DNA of 64,000 bases, taken from positions 64,016,884 to 64,080,883 of the forward strand of contig NC_083338.1 of the NCBI RefSeq assembly GCF_019175385.1. The letters run 5' to 3'. The notes under the pieces are model-generated. The model did not search any database and was not told the origin of the DNA. It was given only the letters and a program-made list of their open reading frames with translations. This document shows positions 11,667 to 23,330 of this stretch, one piece after another. This DNA comes from Lycium barbarum (Eukaryota; Streptophyta; Magnoliopsida; Solanales; Solanaceae). The stretch's first letter is position 1. The number at the start of each line of letters is the position of its first letter. Both the position numbers and the translations under genes were made by a program.

Positions 11667-11700
11667 CATTCGAGGACGAATGTTCTAAAGGGGGGAAGGA
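11667..11700 (+). promoter_or_regulatory. Pre-PPT hairpin and polypurine tract of element 2
   Basis: CATTCGAGGACGAATG (11667-11682) forms a 6-bp stem with an AGGA loop. Eighteen nucleotides follow before the LTR, including the purine run 11687-11700 (AAAGGGGGGAAGGA), which is the plus-strand primer. The same arrangement and spacing occur in elements 4, A and B. Confidence 0.85.
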
Positions 11701-12042
11701 TGTTACACCCCGTATTTTTATACATTGGATTATTTGTGAGCTAATCGACATAAATTCGAGGATAAGATTATTTTTGGGATATGAGACAAGGACTTTTAAT
11801 CCCCGATTTTAATAATTGCACGGTCTGCTAATTAACTACAATTAGTGTAGAAGTATTAGTATTGATTAAGGATTAATTAACCATGATTAGATTATTAAGT
11901 GGGGATTAGTGATTAATTAAGGATTAATTAGCCTAATTAGGATTAATTAAGTCATTAGTGGGCTGAATGGACCCCACTATAACATGGCCAAATCTGATTA
12001 GCCCATGCTATAGTGGGGCACGTGTAAGGTTAGTAGGCAGCA

Positions 12043-12050
12043 TATAAAAG
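12043..12050 (+). promoter_or_regulatory. TATA box in the LTR of element 2
   Basis: TATAAAAG in the context GCATATAAAAGGCC, followed by CA-rich sequence, is a strong plant core-promoter match about 340 bp into the LTR. The related LTR at 20532 has the weaker CATATATAG at the matching place. Confidence 0.6.
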
Positions 12051-13499
12051 GCCTAAAATGACTCACTAAACACATTTCATCTTCATAATTCTTGACAAGC
12101 AAAATTCATCACAAGCCATGGCAACTCACGGCCATAGCTGTCCTTGACCGAGCTTAAGGTTTTGTTGGGAGAAAAATTAAATTTCGAAGAGGTTCTAGAC
12201 ATTCAAGTGGTTAGCAACGTGAATATTAATCTTTGGGGCAGAAAGAACACTTGCAATTTTAATCCGCAAATTTCAGCAACATTAGAAGGCTAAGCTTGCA
12301 AAGGTAAGGTTTAATACTCTCCTACATGTTTTAGAGATGGTTTGGTCTTTGTATGAATTGGTGGATGTGGAATTGGATGCAAGAATTGTGTATGTTGATG
12401 TTGAGATTTTGTTTGGGCCGTATAGGGGCTGTTTTAATCTAACAATGGTGAATTAATTTTAATTAGTGTTGTTGTTATTGATTATATGATGAAAGTGAAG
12501 GAATTTGATATGTAAAGTTATGGTTGTGTTGTGTTGGTAATGATCGGGTTCTGGTTGTGTTGTTGTTCTTGTGAAATTGGAAGACTAAGTGTAGTTAAGA
12601 CTTGTATTGTGTTGTTATAATTGATGGGCTTCTTTAGGACTTATTAATGTTAAGATAGTTTTCTTGCATATGGAAGTTGAGGCCGTTGTTGTGTTGTTGC
12701 TAATGTGAATCACTAATTTGATAAGAAAGAAATGTATAAGATATCGTATGCGAAGCGTATGTGGCTTGTTGGGTGCATATTTTAGATATTTGAGGTGTAT
12801 CAGGCATTATTATGTTATGTGGGCTGTTTTGGAGTATCCTCGGATCTTGTTTCGACTAGTTCTTGATGTGATAACTTAGACGTGCTTTGGTTGATGCTAT
12901 GTTGGTTGTTGTATAGTTGGCTTAAATGTGAGGAAATTGAGCAATATAGGGGAAGTACTGCCCAATTGTCTAGAAATAAGCTACTAACGTTGAAATATGT
13001 TTTATGCCTATCCGTAGCTTAACCATAGTCTTGACGTCTTAATATAGGTTGAGATACTTTGGACGGCGTATAGGTATCAAGTCACGGATTAAGCACCAAA
13101 GGTACGTGAAGCTAACACTTCTTTCTTTTGGCATGATCTTTCTGAAACAAATAGACGACGAGCATGTGATTTTAAAGAAACTCATATTCTTAGAGACACT
13201 AGGATTGGCTAATGTCCTTGATTCCCAGAACTTACTTCATCATGTTTGATACGTGTCTATGATTCCTGAAGTCCTATTTGATATAGTCCATAGTGACATT
13301 CGAAGGATACTTAGTATGACTATTGTCTTGATTTCCAAATAATAGTTCGTTTTGAGTATTCTATTGAGTCTCAGATATAACTTAGTTTGCATATAGTTGC
13401 TCACTACTCTGCTCGTGCATGCCGTAATGTATCTTTCACCGAGTCCCCGGCCGGGTATGTTTTCGTGCACAGTTTCACTGCATTGTTCACCGATCCCCT

Positions 13500-15572
13500 T
13501 GTTACATCCCGTATTTTCATGCGTTGGACAATGTGCGAATTAAATGATATTAGTAATGGACACGAGGTTATCCCCCAAGCTTATAGGTGTTGAAAGTGAT
13601 GGTACACATGTATCGTAAGGATTTGAAGTTAAACCAATCGAAGAAAATAAATTTTGTCGAGTTTCAACATTTATTTGAGTGAAATACGGTCCAAGCAATA
13701 ATACCCCGTATTTTTGGACTAGAATATTTAATAATCCAACATGAGCAAATTTACCCGAGCCCGGAGAATTCGATGATATTCAAGCATAAAAATCAAGAAC
13801 TCAGTGTATACAAGGAATGAAGTCCCTAAATGATTTAAGATGGAAAAGTGTGACGACGATGACTGGAATAATATTTGGTGCATGTATAAAAAGGCTATGG
13901 ACTAGAGCTATACCACATGATTATGATAATGAGGGTATGAAGTGTTGAAAAATGACTGTTATTTAAGTGAATCGAGATTAAGGAATTAATTATGGGTGTA
14001 ATTTTTACGTGGGGAATTATAATGGAAGTCTAGGAATTAATTAAGGTTATGGGCTAATTCTTTGATTGGCATGGTCAACGTGAGTGGGGGCGAGGTGGCA
14101 GCAATGGATAAGTGTCATATTTATAGAATGGGTGGCAATATTCCATAATAAGTGTCATATGTGTGGGCCAAATAAAACTTACGTGTAAACACAAGGGGAA
14201 AAGCAACGTGTGACTAATAATGTATGAGTTGGTGGTGCCATTGTAGATTAATTAGCACGTGGTCCCCACAGTCCACTAAGTGGATGAATACATATCCATC
14301 TTTTGGTGTATAATTCATCATTCTGTTTGATACAAGCTTGCACACGGTTGAAGTGAATTTTACTTGAAAGGAAAAAAAAAAGGTACGCTGCATATGTACA
14401 TATTTAGCAAGAAGAAATTCATTGTTATTTCAAGGAGGAGTATCAACGTTCCATATTAAAAAAAACAACAAAGCAGAACATCAACGTTATTTAATTCGTT
14501 GCGGGTTTCGCTCACCGTTTCAATTTAGTTGTTCTGTTTGGTTGTGTTATTGGATCCGGACTTTCTTCAAAGTGAAGTAAAGAGTAAGGAGAGGAGTATT
14601 TGGCAAATAAGGTAAGAATTCTCCTCTACTAGATATATTTAAAGTTCGTGCAGGTCATGGCTAAATTGTGGGATAAGAAATACGAAAGTTATATCGGATG
14701 TCGGATAAATTGTTATTGTTATCGTGTGGGATATTTGGTAATTTTTATGAGTTATTTTGTGGGTTGGAATATCATGGGGATTGGTTGTAGTTGTAGTTGT
14801 TGTTGTTTTTATTGCCGTTATACTATGTATATACGAAAATAAAGAAGTGTATACAAGCATTGGTATACAAACGTATATTGGGCTGTTTTGGAAGTGATTT
14901 AAGAAGGGATATAATTCTAGTTTGATATGAAATTGTTGGTATTGTTGTTGTTGGTATTTTGATTGATGTTTTGGCTAAATTGGAATCTCGAAGATTGTTA
15001 AGTTTTCAGGGGAAATGCTGCCCGAATTTTGCTAAGTAACATGCTAGCTTAGGATTTGGATTTTGAGCGCGCTATAGTTGATACTTGATATCAATAATGT
15101 TGTTGTAGACAGGGAAGCCCGGGATCTTATTTGTGGTTAGCTTGGAGCGGATAAGGTATGTAAAGCTAACCCTTCTTTCTTTTTGGCATGATCTGTATAA
15201 AACAAACATACAACGTGTATCTTACTCCAAAGAACTCCTATTCTTAGAGACACTAGGATGGATAATATGCTTGATTCGGAAGCTATTTCATTATATCTGG
15301 ATACGTGTCTATGATTCTTGAAGTTCTATTTGATATAATCCATAGTGACATTCGAGGGGTATTTGACATGACTGTTGTCTTTGATATTCAAGTGTTAGTT
15401 CATTCTACTTATTCTATTGTGTCTCGGATATGATTTAGTTTGCATATGGTTGCTCACTACTCTGCTCGTGTATGCCTCAATATATCTTTCACCGAGTTCC
15501 GGGCCGGGGTACGTTTTCGTGCACAGTTTCACTGCATTGTTCACCGAGTCCCTCACTAGAGGGCTGGGATAC

Positions 15573-15643
<71 letters not shown>

Positions 15644-16420
15644 ATGTGATGATATGATGATGTGATTATGGCTCCAAGGATGGTATGTGATGACTTTATT
15701 CACCGAGTCCCATAATGGGCCGGGTATGATATATGATATTGTTATGCATGATTTACATTTCATAAGGCAAGTGTTTTGGTATTTGAATGTCATACTTGTC
15801 TCCTGTAATATCTATTTCAGTCATGATCCTCTTTATTGTATTTCATGCTTTATATACTCAGTACATATCTCGTACAGACCCACTTTCCTCGGGGGGCTGC
15901 GTTTCATGCCCGCAGGTACGGATAGTCGACTTGGTGATCCTCCAGCCTAAGATTTCCACTCAGCTGTTTGGAGAGGTCCACTGTTCCGGAGCCTATCTTA
16001 CTTTGGTACAGATCTTTTGGTATAAACTTATGTATATCCAGGGGTACGGCGGGGCCCTGTCCCGTCATAATTCACTATTGATACTCTTAGAGGTCTGTAG
16101 ACATATGTGTGGGTTGTGTATAACTTTTGTTCAGCTGTATCTATATGGTTTGCTATGGTATTGATATGTTGTGGCAGCCTTGTCGGCTTGCGTATCATAT
16201 TGACATGTAGTGGCAGCCTTGTCGGCTTGCGTATCATATTATGTATTGGTTAGCTGTGACTCCTCAGGGGACAGGTTTATGATATGGGGCATTTTGAGTC
16301 TATAGCTTACTCTTGCAAATTCCCATATTGTCGTAGTCTCAATGTGATCATATTTAACAGGTATGCATACGAGTGTCCAGTTCGGGCACTAGTCATGGCC
16401 CACGAGGTTGAGTCGTGACA
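13500..16420 (+). mobile_element. Solo LTR S2 (2921 bp) nested in the 3' LTR of element 2
   Basis: It begins TGTTACATCCCG at 13500 and ends GAGTCGTGACA at 16420. Sequence on both sides belongs to the LTR of element 2: the break falls inside the phrase CACCGAGTCCCTCACTAGAGGG seen intact within S2 itself. Flanking pentamers are CCCCT (13495-13499) and CCTCT (16421-16425), a target duplication with one C/T change. It includes the AAGCC-type hairpin motif twice (about 16169-16236), a long (TA)n tract and a double stem-loop with some decay near 15858-15895. No internal domain accompanies it. Confidence 0.85.
15575..15640. repeat. (TA)n microsatellite in S2
   Basis: About 33 uninterrupted TA units follow the CACTAGAGGGCTGGGATACGG phrase. 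The same place in other LTRs of this window also carries TA runs of different lengths. Confidence 0.95.
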
Positions 16421-16443
16421 CCTCTCACTAGAGGGCCGGGTAC

Positions 16444-16445
<2 letters not shown>

Positions 16446-16494
<49 letters not shown>
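16446..16494. repeat. (TA)n microsatellite in the LTR of element 2
   Basis: An uninterrupted TA run follows GAGGGCCGGGTACGG, at the position equivalent to the tract in S2. Confidence 0.95.
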
Positions 16495-16497
<3 letters not shown>

Positions 16498-17314
16498 ATG
16501 ATGGTGATGATGTTATTATTGCGCCGAGGATGGTATTTGATGACTTATTCACCGAGTCCCATAATGGGCCGGATATGGTATATGATATAGACATGCATGA
16601 TTTTCATTTCGTAAGACAGAAGTGCATTGGTATCTTTGATTATCATACTTGCCTCCTGTAATCGCTTATGCAGTTGTGATTTTTCTTATTGTATTACATG
16701 CTTTATATACTCAGTACATATTCCGTACTGACCCCCATTCTTCGGGGGGCTGCGTTTCATGCCCGCAGGTACAGATACCCGATTTGGTGATCCTCCAGCT
16801 TAGGACTTCTATTCAGCTGTCTTGGAGAGCTCCATTGTTCCGGAGCCTAGACTTTTGGTATAGATCCTTTGATGTATATATATGTTTATCCAGGGGTACG
16901 GCGGGGCCCTGTCCCATCATATTTCACTATTGATACTCTTAGAGGTCTGTAGACATATGTGTGGGTTGTGTATAAGTTTGTTCAGCTGTGTCTATATGAT
17001 TTGTTAATGATATTCCTATCCGTAGTGGTAGCCTTGCCGGCTTGCGTATCGTATCGTATGTAGTGGCAGCCTTGTCGGCTTGCGTATCATATTGGTTTAT
17101 AGTGGCAGCCTTGTCGGCTTGCGTATCGTATTACGTTTTGATTAGTTGTGACTCCTCAGGAGACAGGTTATCTTGATATATATGACATTGTAAACCTTTA
17201 ATGTTTTTGCAAGTTTCCATATTGTCTTTAGTTTCAGTTGACTATATCTAACAGGTACGTATACGATTGTCTAGCTCAGGCACTAGTCATGGCCCACGGG
17301 GTTGGGTCGTGACA

Positions 17315-17574
17315 TACAACCCCCGTTTGATCATTCAATTTGCAAGAGATCTCTATTATCTTGAGGATTGTTGCATAAGATAGGTGCCTTTGATCCTTTT
17401 GGAAGGTAACTAGGACTAGTTCTTCTAGTTATTGTCAAATTGTTATTCAAATTGTGTCTTCTTTCTATCTTTGTTATTTTTCTTGCATCAATGCCGCTTG
17501 TAGAGCTTGAAGTTCCATATCTTGGCCTTGGATGTAAGTCTTGAAATGAGGTGTGCCAAGTGGGATCATATCAC
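17315..17574. other. Unassigned island between element 2 and LTR debris
   Basis: These 260 bp begin right after the GTCGTGACA end of element 2 and finish where similarity to a reverse LTR starts (AAGGCTTCAGGG). I recognise no LTR, coding or RNA motif in it. It may be the original target DNA of element 2, or an unrecognised piece of another element. Confidence 0.4.
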
Positions 17575-19238
17575 AAGGCTTCAGGGTTATCCGTACCCAA
17601 CTGTAGAGGTGCGCGCGCGTTACATAATTATATATACATATCCTACCCGGCTTTATAAGCTCGGGGTTCCATAATAGTCATACATATACACATATACATA
17701 ATAGCTCATAAGCATCTTTAGCATCATTACTATTATCATCGTTATCATCATCGTCATTACCATTATAGTCGTCAATATCATTATCACTATTATCGTCATT
17801 CATTACATCTATCTTTATAGCTTACTCGTCATATGAGGAACTTAGTACAATCGTAACATATCGAGAATCGTGAGCTTCATAGCTCTGAAGATAGAATCAT
17901 CTGAAGGGCATCGTAGACTTATAGAAGATGTAGATGATTGGCCAAAGAACCATGCCTTATGAAAGAAGGGTTAGCCTTACATACATTTCCGTTCAACTAT
18001 TTTACCACTTGCACGTTCTCATTCAACGCTCACGTTTCTACATTCATTAAAGTTATACTATCATTAGAAAACCGATTGCTAGCATACATGACGAAAGCTA
18101 GAGAAAATCGGACAGCATCTCCTTTATTTATACGACATTCCTCCATATCGTAAATCAACTCCCAAACGTCAATAATACATTCACAATATCACAACAATAG
18201 TCCTTATTCATCCACATTATCCATATTTCTCAATTTACTTCCAATTATCCATATCCATAGTCATAACACACATTTACATTCATTCGTATACAATGTCTAT
18301 CCAATGTTCTTAACATCATTTATAACATATCAATATCACAACACATTAAGAATCATGACTCAATTCAAGCTATTACTCAAAATGACACTATTCCACATTC
18401 ATGACCCATTTTTCTATATCCTTCTACAGTGTGTTTCAACTTTCAAATACCTTAAACAACATGGAAATACCATAAATCTTACCTTAGATGTTGTAGAACA
18501 AGATTTGGGTGGAAATACTTGACTTGAGCCAAAACCCTAGTTCATCTCCAATGAGATTTCTTGACTTGGATGATCTTTAATGGGTTTCTTGCACTTGATT
18601 CACTTAGTTTATGTTGCTGATCACTAATATCACTTGAAATCTTGTGGAATAAATGTAGAGAGATGTTTTAGAGAGAAGGGGTGTGATAGGGAAATGAAAT
18701 GAAACTTGGATCCATCATTTAATACCCCAAATCTGTTCCCGAGAAGTTCTACGGACCAACATACGGTCCGTATAAATTATACTGATCGTATGTCTGGCCG
18801 TAGATTTGGTCCAGAGAATGGTGACAATCTGGGCTGATTTTACGGTCCAACATACGGTCCGTATCTTTTATACGGCCAGTATGTTTGCCCGTATAATCCC
18901 CAGCGTTCCGAAGTTCGTTCTCGTCGACTCGTTTGATCTCCAATCCTTATGGAACCTTCTTAGTACTTGTTTACCACCTCATTAACAATCTAAGGGACGT
19001 TATAACTCTTCTCCAAGGCATTGTTAAATCCTCGTTAACTCGTTACTCACAATTCCCTTTCGATACCTATCGCATGTTTTGCCTTCTCTTGGCAAACTTT
19101 CTCCCCCTATCTCGAACATCTTTGAAATATTAATTAGGGTCATCAAATGTCATTTATTACTTATTGAAATACTGTATACTGGTGATCTTCGTTAGTCTAT
19201 TCACTGTGCATCAACGAAAAATTTTCTGAGGTGTAACA
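17575..19238 (-). mobile_element. Truncated reverse LTR of the element 3 family
   Basis: The plus strand ends ATTTTCTGAGGTGTAACA at 19238, the reverse of the start of the LTR of element 3 (TGTTACACCTCGG). Its left end matches the reverse of the element 3 LTR near 43130-43160 (CTTCAGGGTTATCCGTAC). Sequence expected further toward its 3' end is absent, so about 0.7 kb is missing. It contains clustered TACGGTCCGTA-type palindromes at 18745-18900, related to those in the LTRs of element 3. Confidence 0.75.
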
Positions 19239-20020
19239 GCAAACCACATGATCAGCTGGTATACGATGATTATGATGCCCGAAGGTGCTCCCAAAGGGGC
19301 CATTATGCTATTATGCCCGAAGGGGCTGCGAGCAGGGCGAAGGAATGCATTATACATACATATATACATACATACATACTCACACTGCATCAAAAGTTCA
19401 TATGCACATATATGTTTATCAGAGTTGGTTACAGGTACCGATTGAGTCTGTTACTCTTTTATCATCCGAGTCGAGATATATTATTTCAGTTCTGCCTTAC
19501 ATATTCGGTACATTATTCGTACTAACGTCCTTTTCCTGGGGGCGCTGCGTTTCATACCATACAAGCAGATACAGATGAGTAGACGATATTGGCTATATGT
19601 TCCCAGGCTACCAGCTAGATTGGTGAGCTCCATCTCAGTTTGGAGTGTTGCCGAGTCAAAGTACATATGTTATGGTATCTCGCGTATGTTAGAGACTTTT
19701 GCAGACAGTGTCCTTTGGATAGTGCGTCGAGAAGTCGACAGTTGTGTAAAGCCACTATGTAGGTCGATGTGTTTTTTTATGCTTTGTTTTTAAAGATTTC
19801 ATTGTGACTAAAGGATTTCTTTGAATTAATGATAAGGGAGAAGTCCCTGATTTAACGAAAGAGTTTTATTGAAAAGTTTGTTATGTTTTACTTGACGGGA
19901 GCGTCAGTTTATAAATTAAAGGTTCACAAAAGTTGTGACTTCTGGATGGAATAGTAGTATGGCACTCAGCCAAGTAGGGTCTAGGGTGTCAGTCACGGCC
20001 CTCCGATTTGGGTCGTGACA
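19239..20020 (+). mobile_element. 3' part of a forward LTR
   Basis: The sequence ends TTTGGGTCGTGACA at 20020 and is followed by a primer-binding site, so it is the tail of a 5' LTR. A recognisable double stem-loop block lies near 19505-19555, in the CGTCC/GGGCG form rather than the C-run/G-run form. The beginning of the LTR is missing; its left edge is the end of the reverse LTR fragment. Confidence 0.65.
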
Positions 20021-20024
20021 GAAA

Positions 20025-20036
20025 TGGTATCTGAGC
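20025..20036 (+). promoter_or_regulatory. Primer-binding site, one mismatch (initiator-Met tRNA type)
   Basis: TGGTATCTGAGC lies four bases after the LTR end. Intact sites in this window read TGGTATCAGAGC, so one base differs. It marks where minus-strand DNA synthesis would be primed. Confidence 0.75.
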
Positions 20037-20531
20037 AGTTCGTCCTAGGGGTTGTCTGCAAAGTTGTGTCCAGTAGATTCTTGTTTATGGTGTGAAGCAT
20101 GCCACATTTATAAACAGGAGGCTACGAGGCATCTAGGATGGTTATCTTTCTTTCTTATTTTAGATCCTGCCGTAGAGCTATGTCATAGGTTATGAAATCC
20201 CTGGTCCTAACCCCAGATATCTTGATTATTGATAAGTGATTGCTTGCTTGCTTTTAAGATGACTGGTAAGGAATGATGTTCGTATCAGAAAGGTATGTTT
20301 TTCGTCTATTGGTATTGATATATGAGAAGAATTTGGTATAGCTAAACTATGGATCGTTTGTATTTCTGCGGTTGCCCTATGAGGCGTTGGACTTGCTTTT
20401 TGAACTCTGTGCAGGTTTGGGATAGTAAGAATTACAGGGGAAGCCCTGTCAAAAATTTCTCAAAGCTAAAATCATGTTAGTATCTGTACATTGCAGAAGT
20501 AAGGAAAATGGGAAACCTAGTGACAGGATGG
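20037..20531 (+). other. Leader remnant of an internally deleted element
   Basis: The first 200 bp resemble the leader after the primer site in elements 3 and 4 (GTCCAGTAGATTCTTGTTTATGG). The last part resembles the reverse complement of the A and B internal end near 33835-33905 (CTGTGCAGGTTTGGGATAGTAAG). The next LTR starts directly at 20532, with no gag, pol or clear polypurine tract between. Confidence 0.6.
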
Positions 20532-20873
20532 TGTTATATCCCGTATTTTTGTACGTTGGATTATTCGTAAGCTAATCGACATAAGTTCAAGGACAAGATT
20601 ATTTTTCAGATATGAGGCAAGGACTTTTTAATCCTGATTTTAATAATACACGGTTTTCTTATTAATTACAATTGGTGGAGATATTAGTGAAGATTAGGGA
20701 TTAATTAATCATGATCAGATTATTAAGTGGGGATTAATGATTAATTAAGCTAATTAGACCACTAAGTGGGCCCAACAAAACATAGTTGAATCTGATTGGT
20801 GTTTAGTTGAGTGGGACACATGTCATAAGGGTGGACACGTGTCCAATGGAGGGGCTGCATATATAGTGCATTT
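20532..20873 (+). mobile_element. Start of a forward LTR cut by element B
   Basis: It begins TGTTATATCCCG and matches the first 340 bp of the LTR of element 2 with many small changes. It stops at CATTT (20869-20873), where the reverse element B begins. The remainder is not recognised elsewhere in the window. Confidence 0.75.
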
Positions 20874-23296
20874 TGTCACGACCCAAACCCATGGGCCGTG
20901 ACTAGTGCCCGAGCTGGACACTCGTATACATACCTGCTAAATATAATAAACTAAAACTAAGGACAGTATGGAAACTTGTAAAAGCAACCGAAAGATTCAT
21001 AACGCCATATGTCGTAAAGCTGTCTCCTGAGGAATCACAGTGGATCAAAGAATAACACAATATGCAAGCCGACAAGGCTGCCACTACATACGGGAATATC
21101 CACAACAAACCATATCGACACAACTGACCATAACCCATATACAACCCACATATGTCTACAGACCTCTAAGAGTATAAAAGTGAAATATGACGGGACAGGG
21201 CCCCGCCGTACCCCTCGATATATATAAGTTTATATCAAAAGATCTACACCAAAATAATCTAGGCTCCGGAACAATGGAGCTCTCCAAACAGCTGACAGAA
21301 GTCCTAAGCTGGAGGATCACAAAACCGACTGTCTGTACCTGCGGGCATGAAACGCCGCCCCCCCCCCCCCCCTCCCCGAAGAAAGGGGTCAGTACGAGAT
21401 ATGTACTGTTTCATAAAGATCATGCCAAAAAGAAGGAAGGGATAGCTTCACATACCTCGTCGCTTACTTACTCATCCTATGTCTCATTTCTTGAACCTGC
21501 AAGTCTATATCCCAAAGCGATATGCTCAAATCAGTCCGTAGGGATTAGCTTTAAACTCATATTAACTTAACAAATGATTTAATGAATCCCCTGTATAATT
21601 CGTTCTAACCAAACTTCATATCATTTCCATATCACAAACAAAGACTTCAACAACGTCATCACATAAATTCTATGGAAACAGAACAATAACTCACTTCATA
21701 ACTCTATAGAATTCGGCCCACGTCTCACTAATATCATACCATCTACAAATAATACCAAATATGCCAATAATTAAATTAGGATACTCTTTCAAACCAATCC
21801 TTAATTACTTAGAAATCTAACGATATTCGGGCAGCATCTTCCCTAAAAACATAATAATCCTCGTGATTCCAGCTTAGCCAAAATATCAATCATTATACCA
21901 ATAACAACGATACCAATAATTTCATATCAAACTAAAATTAAATCCATTCTTAAATTACCTCCAAAACAGCCCAATATATATTCCTATACCGATACTTGTA
22001 TACACTTATTTATTTTCGTATGTATATAGTATAATAACAAGCACAACAACAACAACTACAACCAATCCCACGATATTCCAGCACACCAAACAATTTATAA
22101 CAACCACCAAACAGTCCACATGATAGCAATAACAATTTATCCGATTTCCCGCAATTAATTTCGTCGTTCCCGTCTCACAATTTAACTATGACTTGGACGA
22201 ATTTAAATATATCTAGTAGAGGAGAATTCTTACCTTATATTCCAAGAAATAATCTTCTTCCACCTTACTTCCCTACGAAGAAAACCCGGATTCAACAACA
22301 CCACAAAATGGAACAACGAGATCAAAGCGGTGAGCGAAACCATATATTATTCTTCAGCAAAATTATGCTTTGAAATAAACGTTTCTGTCAAGGAAATATA
22401 ATTTCACATATTTTCTGCCAACAAAACACAACAACACGTTGTGGCTTTTTTTTAAAAAAAAAATACAAGCTGGCCACTTTTCCTCTCATTATATCTATAG
22501 GCTTGAGAATAGAGCTAATCATGGAATCCACTTTACACTTGGCTTCATTTGGCCCATCTCAGCCACTTCTCTTAATTAATTGCCACCCAAGCACCTTAGT
22601 CATCCCTATATATTTATAAGACCACAAGGTGGTTATTTAGCTAAGTGTCACATGGATTGTGTCCACAACCCACCTGTCCCATAATTTAATTAATCCACTA
22701 ATTCCCAACCAATTTATTTACTTCCACTATAATTTCCCCACTTAATCAATTACACACATAATTAATTTCTTGATCTCAATTCACTTAAACGTGAACCACT
22801 TTTAACATACTCCATATACTCATTATTATGCTCATATGACTTGGCTCTAGTCCATAGTCTCATTTGCCACACATAGAATCTTATTTCCAGACATCGTCGT
22901 CACACTTTTCCATCTTAAATTATTTCTGGAGTTCATCCCTTGTATACACCAAGTTATTCTTTTCATGCTTGAGTATGATCAAATTCTCCGGGCTCGAGTA
23001 AATTTACACATGTTGGACGGTCCAATTTCCTAGTCCAAAAATACGGGTTACTATAGCTTTGACCGTATTTCATTCGAATAGCTATTAATTAATCATTAAT
23101 CCCCACTTAATATTCTAATCATGTTCAATTAATCCCACTTCACTAATATCTCCACTAATTGTAATTAATAAGCAAACCATGCATTATTAAAATCGAGATT
23201 AAAAGTCCTTGTCTCATATCTCAAAATAATCTTGTCCTTGAACTTATGTCGATTAGCTTACGAATAAACCAACGTACAAAAATACCGGATATAACA
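20874..23296 (-). mobile_element. 3' LTR of element B (2423 bp, internally deleted)
   Basis: The plus strand starts TGTCACGACCC and ends CCGGATATAACA. Compared with the other LTR of B it lacks about 570 bp between the GTACT of the stem-loop block (about 21409) and TTTCATAAAGATC, which are adjacent here but lie at about 38476 and 39046 there. A 15-base C run (21358-21372) occupies the C-arm of the second stem-loop. In element sense the start (TGTTATATCCGG) matches the LTRs at 11701 and 20532. Confidence 0.8.
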
Positions 23297-23330
23297 TCCT
23301 TCCCCCTTTTGAAACATTCGTCCTCGAATG
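23297..23330 (-). promoter_or_regulatory. Polypurine tract and pre-PPT hairpin of element B
   Basis: In minus-strand sense CATTCGAGGACGAATG (23315-23330) is followed by exactly 18 nt, containing the purine run (plus-strand complement TCCTTCCCCCTTTT), and then the LTR. This matches the arrangement in the coding elements 2 and 4. Confidence 0.85.

Larger units (their letters stand above)
5397..17314 (+). mobile_element. Element 2: Tekay/Del chromovirus, 5' part off window, with nested insertions
   Basis: Visible parts are the gag C-terminal half (5397-5798), gag end and pol (7997-11544), hairpin and polypurine tract (11667-11700) and 3' LTR (11701-17314). Its proteins are close to those of elements 3 and 4 ([45 protein letters not shown]), which fits Tekay/Del. 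Three younger insertions interrupt it: element 1 at 5396/5397, a reverse solo LTR at 5799-7991 and a forward solo LTR at 13500-16420. Stops and two 1-bp deletions make it inactive. The 5' LTR and first half of gag should lie left of element 1, outside the window. Confidence 0.9.
11701..17314 (+). mobile_element. 3' LTR of element 2, split by S2
   Basis: It begins TGTTACACCC after the polypurine tract and ends GGGTCGTGACA at 17314. Removing S2 (13500-16420) leaves about 2.7 kb. It holds a TATA box at 12043-12050, a (TA)n tract, a double stem-loop at 16712-16749 and three copies of the GGCAGCCTTGTCGGCTTGCG motif at about 17023-17133. Its first 250 bp resemble the LTR at 20532 and the start of the LTR of element B. 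Confidence 0.85.

Noticed and set aside
15417..15657. Open frames with long Tyr-Ile repeats (YIYIYI)
   Set aside because: They are translations of the (TA)n microsatellite inside an LTR, not genes.
21187..21570. 127-codon frame with a run of prolines
   Set aside because: It covers the LTR stem-loop block of element B, and the proline run is the poly-C tract. Non-coding.
20874..23296. Reading the TGTCACGACCC starts as plus-strand elements
   Set aside because: The polypurine tract, hairpin and primer site of B and A are all in minus-strand order, so these are 3' ends of LTRs seen in reverse.
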